A stretch of 59,032 nucleotides of DNA from contig JAFRLW010000039.1 of assembly GCA_017431035.1 (NCBI GenBank), positions 1 through 59,032 on the forward strand, written 5' to 3'. Shown piece after piece: positions 34,461 through 41,363 of this stretch (position 1 is the stretch's first letter; each line of letters opens with the position of its first letter). Origin of the DNA: Clostridia bacterium (GTDB lineage Bacteria > Bacillota > Clostridia > Oscillospirales > Acutalibacteraceae). Below the pieces are notes generated by a model. The model was not told the origin of the DNA. It saw nothing but the letters and a program-made list of their open reading frames with translations, and made no database searches. The position numbers were made by a program, and so were the translations under genes.

Positions 34461-35458
34461 ATTATCTCCATATAGCGAAGCGCCGCTTCTTTTTGATTAT
34501 TGTAAGCATTCATTATTTCATCATACATTTTGTCTGAGTTTACATACTTTGACTTATTAGAGATCTTTTCGACATAACAAGTGTGTACTAATTTTTCATC
34601 TAACAAATCATAAGGTATTAGTTTAAATTCATTTGGGTTGTATGCTTTTAGTTTTGCTTTTCTAAAAGCTGTACCTTCATCATCACTCTTGTTTAAGTCA
34701 TATTCATTTCCTCTTTTTATTGCAGAAACAATCTTTGATAAGAATGATTTGGTATTCTTTATTGGCAATGTTTTACCCCTGCCACCACCTGACAATTCAA
34801 TATCAACGCAATAATCAGTAGTCTCATCTAAATTATCTTTAACTATATCACTAATGCCAATGATTCCTTCTTCTGATAATATCTTAAGTCCTGGATGTGC
34901 GACTTTAAATTGCACTTTCGAAATCGACGTACAATTAACAATCTGTTTAAAATACTCAGGAATAACAATCGGTAATATGCTAATAACATAATGCTTGCTT
35001 GGATTTATTTCAAACATTATTTTCGTCAAATAGTCTGCTAACTTTTCAATTCTTGCGCCATAGAAATTATATTCGCTTACAATTAAGCGCTGGTTAGTAA
35101 AACAAGCAAAATGTGTTTGTTCCATAAGAGTATCTTCATCATTTGAAGATATTTCCCGTCTATTTCCACTCTGCATATTAAACAAGTAAGGAAAATCTGT
35201 CGAACGTAGGCTATAAAATTTTCCAATATAAACATCTTGATCGTACTGATGCTTTGTAACATCAAGAAAATGAAAATTTTCAAAATGCGGAATAGCAAGG
35301 TTACGAGCCTCTAAATTCTCATAATTGGAATCCAACAAATTTATGTAGCTATCAAAAATATCATTTAATTTACAATCTCTTCCATCGACTGTGCAAGTAA
35401 CTTTATAGAAAAAGATTTTTCTTTCTACTGAACGCTTTTTATTATCCTTTTTTGCCAC
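34457..35458 (-). CDS. Uncharacterised 333-aa soluble protein of the island
   Basis: Predicted cytosolic, without signal or membrane segment. Notable segments are the opening RKIFFYKVTCTVDG, a central HFACFTNQRLIVSEYNFYGARIEKLADYLTKI, and a glycine-rich turn ELSGGGRGKTLPIKNTKSFL. It probably has a beta-rich N-terminal half. It resembles a group of uncharacterised phage-defence-associated proteins in general look, but I cannot name a family with confidence. It lies between vsr and the four-helix membrane protein, overlapping the latter. As sensor or toxin partner it may depend on the membrane protein. The layout recalls KwaA/KwaB of Kiwa (membrane plus soluble), but no KwaB-type domain is evident. 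Confidence 0.65.
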   Translation of the reverse strand: MAKKDNKKRSVERKIFFYKVTCTVDGRDCKLNDIFDSYINLLDSNYENLEARNLAIPHFENFHFLDVTKHQYDQDVYIGKFYSLRSTDFPYLFNMQSGNRREISSNDEDTLMEQTHFACFTNQRLIVSEYNFYGARIEKLADYLTKIMFEINPSKHYVISILPIVIPEYFKQIVNCTSISKVQFKVAHPGLKILSEEGIIGISDIVKDNLDETTDYCVDIELSGGGRGKTLPIKNTKSFLSKIVSAIKRGNEYDLNKSDDEGTAFRKAKLKAYNPNEFKLIPYDLLDEKLVHTCYVEKISNKSKYVNSDKMYDEIMNAYNNQKEAALRYMEII

Positions 35459-35471
35459 AAAATCCCCTCCA

Positions 35472-35897
35472 CTAATTATTGAGTTCTTTGCTTTTTAAAA
35501 TAGAAAGTTTGTTTATCAAAGCAGACCTGTTTTTATTTTTTAATTCACATTCCCAAATACGAATAACTGTCCACCCGCGATTTTCAAACATTGCCGTAAC
35601 TTCTTTATCGTGCTTAATATTTCGTTCTCGCTTTCTCTGCCAATATTCGACATTATCGGAAGGACGAGTATTTCTACAATCGTGTCCGTGCCAAAAGCAA
35701 CCATCGACAAAAACAGCAATCTTCTTATCAAGAAAAACAAAATCAGGATGACCTTTTACAGGATAATTGCGTTTCCAACCTGTTATTTTGTTTTCTTTAA
35801 AGAATTTTATAAGAGCTAATTCAGTTGATTTATTGTTATTTGATCGGACTTTACTCATTATGTCAGAGCGTTTTTTACTATCAAATACATCTGCCAT
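35472..35897 (-). CDS. vsr: Very short patch repair endonuclease Vsr
   Basis: A 141-residue nicking endonuclease that repairs T:G mismatches left by deamination of 5-methylcytosine. The family motifs are clear: SKKRSDIMSKVRSNNNKSTE at the start, DFVFLDKKIAVFVDGCFWHGHDC with the catalytic aspartate and zinc ligands, and WTVIRIWECEL. ATG at 35897, two bases after the endonuclease gene stop. Its presence fits the two C5-cytosine methyltransferases encoded in the same operon. Confidence 0.95.
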   Translation of the reverse strand: MADVFDSKKRSDIMSKVRSNNNKSTELALIKFFKENKITGWKRNYPVKGHPDFVFLDKKIAVFVDGCFWHGHDCRNTRPSDNVEYWQRKRERNIKHDKEVTAMFENRGWTVIRIWECELKNKNRSALINKLSILKSKELNN

Positions 35898-35899
35898 AA

Positions 35900-37360
35900 T
35901 CAACTATTAACAGCAAACTTAGCCATAGTCATATCTGATATAAATTTGCTTACATCCTCGCCAAGGTGTTCAATTATTATATCGTCAAAGTCTGCATAAT
36001 CAACATCTCTAACATCGTGGAAAATATGATTATATAGATACTCGGCAAAGGTACTTGCTAAAATAATTACGATTGGAGTACCTTTAATATCTCTTTTTGC
36101 GGCAGGGACGTATCGTGGCGTAATTACAATTGTGTATTCTCCGCCGATTTCTTCTCTATGTTCTCGCAATCTACCAACATTGATGCCGCTCAACTTGTTT
36201 GCCGTGGATTTTGATTCCACCGCAAACTTCTTTTTCTTTGTTAAATACAAACATTCAATATCCGTATGCCCTGCGCCGCCAATTCTCTTGGTTTGAACGT
36301 TATAGAACATACTGAAACCTTCATCAAGAACTTCTTCGAATAAATAAGCCGTGTCGTTATCGGGGTTGTTTGAATATTCCTCAATTAGTTTCGGCAACTC
36401 TAATAATGATGATAACTCGTGGCTTTCGCCTATTTCGTTCATCAACTCCGGCGGGTAAAAGCTATAAATTTCTTTTACGACGTCCAAAGTCATCCTTTCA
36501 GGATCGTCTAACTTTAACGGTTGTTGAGCATAAGAATATCTATTTAATAGCAAAACAACAAAATCTTTTACTTTATTGGTTAAAGAAATATAACCGTTTC
36601 TTGCAGTTCTTCCTGTTGGATTGCTGTGGCTGCCCGACTTTGTCGGATGATATAACTTGCAAATGGTATTTCCTTTCGTCCTTTCAAAAATTCCGATAGA
36701 AGATAATAATTTACAAGTATAATACTCCCACTCATAAACTGCATTTACGTATGTATGTTCGTCCGTTTTATATATCTTTTCAATTTCTTTATCAGACTTT
36801 TTCCTTAAATCTAATATCTTTTCAACTAAATCTTCATACTTAGAATCATTCATTAAATCAACAAAAGCGACGAGTAATGCATATTCGTAATTATACAACT
36901 TCCCATCTAAACGCTCGTCTGTTAACAATTTAAAAATCAGTCTAAATGGATATAGCTGAAATTCTTTGTCCGTTCCGCTTGCCGGATGTTGGAACTGTAT
37001 TGCATATAGCATTGTTGTAAATATCTTAATCAGCTTTTCCTCGTCGTTTATATGCTTTAAAAATAGGTTTCCCAACGGGCTAAATATAAAACGTTTGCCA
37101 TCAGAATCATCTTCGTATCCAAACATAAAATACTCTAAAGTGTTAATTCTATGGTTGATAGAGTCAAGAGGCTTTTCTTTAGGATTCCTCGTTTTATACA
37201 TATTCAATGCGGCAAGTCGTTCCTGCATTCTTTCACGTTCTGTGTTAGAAATATCCGTCTTGCAACTGTTTTTTACATCAAGAGCAACGGCTTTAATCAA
37301 TTCATAGTTTGAGGTATGCTTATATAATATCCATTTATTTCTTTCTACCATTATCGGCAT
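35900..37360 (-). CDS. Restriction endonuclease, PD-(D/E)XK type, probably type IIS
   Basis: A 486-residue protein. A helical N-terminal part contains RFIFSPLGNLFLKHI and YPFRLIFKLLTDERLDGKLY. The catalytic core lies at about 365-390, with GHTDIECLYLTKKKKFAVESKS giving the D...ExK residues. An ITPRYVPAAKRDI segment and a short C-terminal domain follow. The N-terminal pattern looks like the AlwI/MlyI-type group of type IIS enzymes, but that assignment is tentative. Two methyltransferases next door support an asymmetric recognition site. It lies nine bases after the second methyltransferase gene and directly before vsr. Confidence 0.8.
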   Translation of the reverse strand: MPIMVERNKWILYKHTSNYELIKAVALDVKNSCKTDISNTERERMQERLAALNMYKTRNPKEKPLDSINHRINTLEYFMFGYEDDSDGKRFIFSPLGNLFLKHINDEEKLIKIFTTMLYAIQFQHPASGTDKEFQLYPFRLIFKLLTDERLDGKLYNYEYALLVAFVDLMNDSKYEDLVEKILDLRKKSDKEIEKIYKTDEHTYVNAVYEWEYYTCKLLSSIGIFERTKGNTICKLYHPTKSGSHSNPTGRTARNGYISLTNKVKDFVVLLLNRYSYAQQPLKLDDPERMTLDVVKEIYSFYPPELMNEIGESHELSSLLELPKLIEEYSNNPDNDTAYLFEEVLDEGFSMFYNVQTKRIGGAGHTDIECLYLTKKKKFAVESKSTANKLSGINVGRLREHREEIGGEYTIVITPRYVPAAKRDIKGTPIVIILASTFAEYLYNHIFHDVRDVDYADFDDIIIEHLGEDVSKFISDMTMAKFAVNS

Positions 37361-37368
37361 AATTGCAC

Positions 37369-38436
37369 CTACTTCCCAATTTTCTCTATAACTTTCATCA
37401 TAAGTTTAGGCGGAATAGACTCGCCGATAACAGTTCTTATAAAAGTATCGGTAGAATCTTTTGGAAAGTCAATATCTTCAGGAATTGATGAGACTATAAA
37501 AGTTTCCAATAAAGTAAGAACCCTCGCATCAGAATATGTTCCATCCGGCAATAATCGTCCAGGATGAACGTTGTTGTGGGAACTCATACTTCCGCTGAAC
37601 GTTGTTCTTGTGGGACAAGGCTGATCCCAATCCATCCTTTTGAAAGTATTATGAAATCCTTTGATTCTTGTTCCATCCTCTTTTTTAGGATAATACACTT
37701 CGTTCGCAATAGCGCTTTTTCCAGTTGGAGTGTGCTTAAGCGCCAAGACTGCTCGTTCATTATGCTTTTTTGCAAAATGCCAAGGTATATCAGACGATTC
37801 TCCGGATTCCAAAGACGGCAAATATCCGATAGCTTCGCGTAGAGTAATTTCATTCTCTTCGGATGGCCAAGACCATTTTTTATCAGGTTTATACATCTTG
37901 ATTATAGCTCTCGGCCTTGACTGACAAATACCATAATCTTTTGCGTTCAAAACTCTTGCTTCAATTTTATATTTGCTCGAATACTTCTTATTAAGAATTT
38001 CTTCGAGTTTGAAGTAATCGTTTTCATAAGGAAAATACATTTCCAAAAAGGTTGGAACATTTTCAATCAAAACATAATCAAAATCGCAGCGGTCAATTAT
38101 GTTCAATGCCGAAAGAATTAGATAATTTCGTTTATCTTTTTCATAGTGTATTTGTTTTTTATTCTTTCCTAATGTGCTTAATCCTTGACAAGGCGGCGTA
38201 GCTATCAACATTTTTGCTCCGCTTTTCTGCGCTGCCGAAACCATATAATCTTGCGTTTCTTCCAATGTAATATCACCGCAGTACATATCTGTGTTGGGGT
38301 AAAAATGAGAATAGCATTCTGCTCGTTTAGGTAGAAGTTCATTTGCGGCTACGACTTCCACATTTGTATTCTTTAATAATAACTCGCCTATACCTGCGCT
38401 TGAAAATACAGAAATCGCTTTAATCTTGTTCATCAT
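37369..38436 (-). CDS. DNA (cytosine-5) methyltransferase, second copy
   Basis: A 355-residue C5 methyltransferase. Motif I is ISVFSSAGIGE, motif IV PPCQGLS carries the catalytic cysteine, and motif VI is YVLIENVP. Motif VIII is GICQSRPRAII, and motifs IX-X are SDARVLTLLE and IGESIPPKL. The region between VIII and IX that chooses the target is short (about 100 residues). It shares long conserved stretches with the upstream methyltransferase, e.g. NVHPGRLLPDGTYSDARVLT. The start overlaps the end of the upstream gene. Together the pair probably methylates the two strands of an asymmetric site, as M1/M2.HgaI do. Confidence 0.93.
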   Translation of the reverse strand: MMNKIKAISVFSSAGIGELLLKNTNVEVVAANELLPKRAECYSHFYPNTDMYCGDITLEETQDYMVSAAQKSGAKMLIATPPCQGLSTLGKNKKQIHYEKDKRNYLILSALNIIDRCDFDYVLIENVPTFLEMYFPYENDYFKLEEILNKKYSSKYKIEARVLNAKDYGICQSRPRAIIKMYKPDKKWSWPSEENEITLREAIGYLPSLESGESSDIPWHFAKKHNERAVLALKHTPTGKSAIANEVYYPKKEDGTRIKGFHNTFKRMDWDQPCPTRTTFSGSMSSHNNVHPGRLLPDGTYSDARVLTLLETFIVSSIPEDIDFPKDSTDTFIRTVIGESIPPKLMMKVIEKIGK

Positions 38437-39496
38437 AAATACCTCTCACTATTTCTTTGAGCATCAACGGCGGGATAGATTCACCTATGCATTGTCTAAT
38501 TAATAATTCAGGCGTATCGTCGGGGATATTCCAATTTGCAGGCAACGAATCAAGTAACATTAATTCTAAAGGCGTTAATACTCTAGCGTCAGAATATGTG
38601 CCGTCAGGCAGTAATCTCCCGGGATGCACGTTTCTCTGAGAAGCTATACAGTCGTTTCGTATGGTAATTGTTGGAGCAGGCGCGTCCCACCTTATCCTTC
38701 GATAAGAAGATTCATAGCCTTTGATTCTTGTGCCATCTTTTTTCTGAGGATAGTATACAGGGTTAGAAAAAGCGGATTTTCCTGTAGGAGTATGCTTCAT
38801 CCATAAAACATTTTCTTTTGTATGTTTGCGAGCAAAATGCCACTTTATATCTGATTTTTCTCCCGCTTCCAAAGAAGGCAGATTTCCGATAGCTTGCTCA
38901 ACCGTTACTTTTTTCTTTTTCTTAGGCCAACTCCATACTGTGCCGGGCTTATGCATTTTTATAATCGCTCTTAGCCTTGTTTGAGGAACCCCATAATCTG
39001 CAGAATCGACAACGGCGCTATCAATTATGTATTCGTTGCCAAATTCATATTGCAGTATTTCTAAAACAGTCCTATATTTTGAATCATACATTAATTTCAA
39101 TTTTAGAAGAGCAGGGACATTTTCAATCAGCACATAATCAGGATTAGTTAATTTAATAACTTTAACCACATAGGTAATTAAATAGTTGCGTTTGTCCGAC
39201 TCCATTGTTTTTTGGCAACGGTTTTTGCCTGCAACGCTCATGCCCTGACAAGGGGGAGAAACTAATAAAAAGTCAACTTTTTCGGGACACGAATCTATTA
39301 TTTTATTAAAAATATTTTTGTCTGTAATATCGCCGCAAATTACATCTGTTTCAGGGCTAATAGCCTTATATAAATTTGCTCTACGTTCAATCAATTCATT
39401 AGCTACGACAATGTCTATACCTATGTTTTTAAAATAAGTTTCACCTATGCCTGCGCTTGCAAAAAGGGAAACGCCTTTTAATCTCTTTTTATTCAT
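38420..39496 (-). CDS. DNA (cytosine-5) methyltransferase, first copy
   Basis: A 358-residue C5 methyltransferase. Motif I is VSLFASAGIGETYF, motif IV SPPCQGMS holds the catalytic cysteine, and motif VI is YVLIENVP. Motif VIII is GVPQTRLRAI, and motif X is IGESIPPLML. The ATG at 39496 overlaps the TGA of the small regulator gene (ATGA), which identifies the true start; the open frame continues 16 codons upstream into that gene. It is paralogous to the next gene, with differences concentrated between the shared blocks, e.g. SSYRRIRWDAPAPT against NTFKRMDWDQPCPT. Confidence 0.93.
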   Translation of the reverse strand: MNKKRLKGVSLFASAGIGETYFKNIGIDIVVANELIERRANLYKAISPETDVICGDITDKNIFNKIIDSCPEKVDFLLVSPPCQGMSVAGKNRCQKTMESDKRNYLITYVVKVIKLTNPDYVLIENVPALLKLKLMYDSKYRTVLEILQYEFGNEYIIDSAVVDSADYGVPQTRLRAIIKMHKPGTVWSWPKKKKKVTVEQAIGNLPSLEAGEKSDIKWHFARKHTKENVLWMKHTPTGKSAFSNPVYYPQKKDGTRIKGYESSYRRIRWDAPAPTITIRNDCIASQRNVHPGRLLPDGTYSDARVLTPLELMLLDSLPANWNIPDDTPELLIRQCIGESIPPLMLKEIVRGIYDEQD

Positions 39497-39690
39497 AATA
39501 TTACATCCATTACATCGCCGATATTGCATTTTAGCGCAATACAAATTTTTATCATTACAGCCATAGAAACCGGTTCGTTATTGATTAGTTTTGACATTGT
39601 TGTCGAACCAATGCCGGTCATATCTTTTAAGTCTTTCTTTTTCAGTTTCAAGTCTATCAACTTTTTCCATAATTTATCATATGAAACCAT
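39493..39690 (-). CDS. XRE-family controller protein of the restriction island
   Basis: A 65-residue Cro/C1-type helix-turn-helix protein (KKDLKDMTGIGSTTMSKLINNEPVSMAVM is the DNA-binding core). GGAGAG lies six bases before the ATG at 39690. A C-protein-like role is inferred: such proteins time endonuclease expression after the methyltransferase when a restriction system enters a new host. It is the first gene of the island operon and faces two palindromes placed over its own promoter start, which fits autoregulation. Confidence 0.85.
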   Translation of the reverse strand: MVSYDKLWKKLIDLKLKKKDLKDMTGIGSTTMSKLINNEPVSMAVMIKICIALKCNIGDVMDVIL

Positions 39691-39720
39691 CAATAGCTCT
39701 CCTCGTAGTGAATTCTTATA

Positions 39721-39737
39721 AAATATCGCCGATATTT
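39721..39737 (-). promoter_or_regulatory. Operator palindrome 2 of the island promoter
   Basis: AAATATCG-C-CGATATTT, sharing the half-site CGATAT with the palindrome at 39745-39766. It lies between the transcription start and the regulator gene. Confidence 0.6.
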
Positions 39738-39744
39738 AGTTCAT

Positions 39745-39766
39745 AAACACCGATATATCGGTGTTT
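39745..39766 (-). promoter_or_regulatory. Operator palindrome 1 of the island promoter
   Basis: A perfect 22-base palindrome (AAACACCGATA / TATCGGTGTTT) immediately downstream of the -10 box, covering the expected transcription start. Probable binding site of the XRE controller. Confidence 0.75.
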
Positions 39767-39768
39767 AT

Positions 39769-39797
39769 ATTATACTTTATAATATTTCTCCTGTCAA
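39769..39797 (-). promoter_or_regulatory. Island operon promoter
   Basis: On the minus strand a consensus promoter, TTGACA (39792-39797), 17 bases, TATAAT (39769-39774). It reads into the XRE controller and the six genes behind it. Confidence 0.88.
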
Positions 39798-39969
39798 GAT
39801 TTCATAGAGAAAAAGTGCAAAATTCAGTTTGACTTAACAATTCAAAAGGTTTATAGACAATTAGAACGCTGAAATTGGTGCGCCGAATAAAAGCCTTTAA
39901 CTCTTGAAGTTTAAGGCTTGCAAAGCCTGTAAACAAAGGCGTTTTACATCTCTAATTTTCCACTATATA

Positions 39970-40016
39970 AAAAGAAAAGCGCCGAGTGCAGCTCGTTACA
40001 GAGTCACACTCGGCGT
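39970..40016 (-). terminator. Terminator behind the TnpV remnant
   Basis: On the minus strand CGCCGAGTGTGACTC-TGTAAC-GAGCTGCACTCGGCG is followed by CTTTTCTTTTT. It lies just downstream of the tnpV fragment stop codon. Confidence 0.85.
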
Positions 40017-40021
40017 ATCCT

Positions 40022-40189
40022 TTATACCGTGTAAATCAATTCTGCATTTACAATTTCCGTTGCACGATTACGAACATTATTCATCTTCTGCACCCATAGC
40101 ATTTGATCTTGCTTCTTGAGTTGTTCGGTCCAGTCCTCACGTTTTATCATCTGTTCTACAAGCAAAAAACGTAGCCTCCGCCTGTTCGT
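40022..40189 (-). pseudogene. TnpV C-terminal remnant
   Basis: On the minus strand an open stretch of about 50 codons with no start encodes LLVEQMIKREDWTEQLKK and then a tail ending in ATEIVNAELIYTV before a stop. WVQKMNNVRNRATEIV is the conserved C-terminus of TnpV proteins, small accessory proteins of Clostridia transposons and mobilizable elements. The N-terminal two thirds are missing. It marks the guaA-proximal end of the island as former mobile-element DNA. The surrounding bases 39798-40353 contain no other gene. Confidence 0.75.
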
Positions 40190-40282
40190 TCAGATTAGCA
40201 AGTTAGCTGTTCATTTTTCTAGTTATGCCGTTTTATTTTCCAGTTATCAAATCAATATCATCACTGACAACAATAAACAGCA

Positions 40283-40314
40283 GGCACTCGGAAGAGTGTC
40301 TGCTGTTTCAAGTC
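40283..40314 (-). terminator. Hairpin downstream of guaA
   Basis: On the minus strand AAACAGCAGACACTC-TTC-GAGTGCCTGCTGTTT, with one mismatch, is followed by ATTGTTGT. It may end the guaA transcript, although it now lies inside the island repeats and so may have arrived with it. Confidence 0.55.
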
Positions 40315-40353
40315 AATCAGGATAATTCAGCGCATTTCAAGTAAAAAAGCGCA

Positions 40354-40365
40354 TTATTCCCACTC
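40354..40365. repeat. Right direct repeat (att-like) in the guaA 3' end
   Basis: TTATTCCCACTC on the plus strand is the reverse complement of the guaA codons for Glu-Trp-Glu-stop. The same 12 bases recur at 33816-33827. Confidence 0.7.
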
Positions 40366-41334
40366 AATCGTAGCGATCGGCTTGGGGGAAAGGTCATAGA
40401 GGACACGGTTTACTCCGTCTACCTCAGCTAAAATGCGGTTGACTATCTTATGGAGAAGTTCATAAGGTATCTCCTCTATAGAAGCGGAGGTTGCGTCAAT
40501 ACTGTTGACCGCACGGATGATAACCGGCCACTCCCAAATGCGCTTTCCGTCTTTGATACCGGTCGACTTATAATCGGGAACTATGGTGAAATACTGCCAT
40601 ACTTTGCCGGCAAGTCCTGCTTTTGCAAACTCATCACGAAGGATAGCGTCCGACTCACGAAGGGCGTGGAGTCTATCTCTTGTGATAGCGCCGGTGCAAC
40701 GAACACCAAGTCCGGGACCGGGGAAAGGCTGACGGTTGACCATATTTTCGGGAAGACCTAATCTGGCGCCTACAACACGAACTTCATCCTTATAAAGAAG
40801 TTTTACCGGCTCAACGAGTTCAAACTGCAAATCCTCAGGCAGTCCGCCTACGTTGTGGTGAGCCTTAACGCCGTCACTCTCCAAAATATCGGGATAGATA
40901 GTGCCTTGACCAAGGAACTCAATTCCCTCTAATTTTCTTGCTTCTTCTTCAAACACACGGATAAACTCCGCACCGATAATTTTGCGCTTTTGCTCAGGAT
41001 CGGTAACGTTTGCGAGTTTATCGAGGAAACGGTCGGTAGCGTCAACATAAACAAGGTTTGCGCCGAGTTGCTCTTTGAATACCTTTATAACCTGCTCCGG
41101 TTCGCCTTTGCGCAAAAGTCCGTGATTAACATGAACGCAGGTGAGATTTTTGCCGACAGCCTTTATAAGAAGCGCCGCAACAACCGAAGAGTCAACACCG
41201 CCGGAAAGGGCTAAAAGCACCTTTTTATCACCGATTTGTTTCTTTAATAGTTCAACCTGTTCTGCGATAAACTTATCTGCGAGTTCAGGTGTATTTATAC
41301 GTGCCATATCGGCAGGTCTTACATTTGAATTCAT
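40354..41334 (-). CDS. guaA: GMP synthase, ATP-pyrophosphatase subunit only
   Basis: A protein of about 326 residues corresponding to the C-terminal two thirds of GuaA. The PP-loop LLALSGGVDSSVVAALL is near residue 45, PFPGPGLGVRC lies in the middle, and the dimerisation tail ends KPIATIEWE. Typical bacterial GuaA is about 510 residues with an N-terminal class I glutamine amidotransferase. That domain is absent, and nothing like it lies in the 20 bases between this gene and its upstream neighbour. It converts XMP to GMP and would need free ammonia or a separate amidotransferase subunit, as in archaea. ATG at 41334 with GGAG nine bases before; an ATG at 41343 abuts that site. Confidence 0.92.
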   Translation of the reverse strand: MNSNVRPADMARINTPELADKFIAEQVELLKKQIGDKKVLLALSGGVDSSVVAALLIKAVGKNLTCVHVNHGLLRKGEPEQVIKVFKEQLGANLVYVDATDRFLDKLANVTDPEQKRKIIGAEFIRVFEEEARKLEGIEFLGQGTIYPDILESDGVKAHHNVGGLPEDLQFELVEPVKLLYKDEVRVVGARLGLPENMVNRQPFPGPGLGVRCTGAITRDRLHALRESDAILRDEFAKAGLAGKVWQYFTIVPDYKSTGIKDGKRIWEWPVIIRAVNSIDATSASIEEIPYELLHKIVNRILAEVDGVNRVLYDLSPKPIATIEWE

Positions 41335-41363
41335 AATATTCATCTCCGTTAAAGTGCAAATAA

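Larger units (their letters stand above)
33816..40365. mobile_element. Genomic island inserted at the 3' end of guaA
   Basis: A 6.5-kb segment between two copies of TTATTCCCACTC. All its genes run on the minus strand, are visibly more AT-rich than the flanking housekeeping genes, and are restriction-modification or unknown. The guaA 3' end is a well-known integration hotspot. No integrase is left inside; a TnpV fragment at 40022-40189 is the only mobility relic. The 33828-33977 stretch at its left end holds no gene. Confidence 0.7.

Noticed and set aside
33978..35458. Kiwa (KwaA/KwaB) assignment for the two-gene module
   Set aside because: The membrane plus soluble layout is similar, but no DUF4868-like features can be seen, so naming it Kiwa would be unsupported.
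34216..37307. Plus-strand open frames within the restriction island
   Set aside because: They are antisense to well-supported minus-strand genes and lack start signals.
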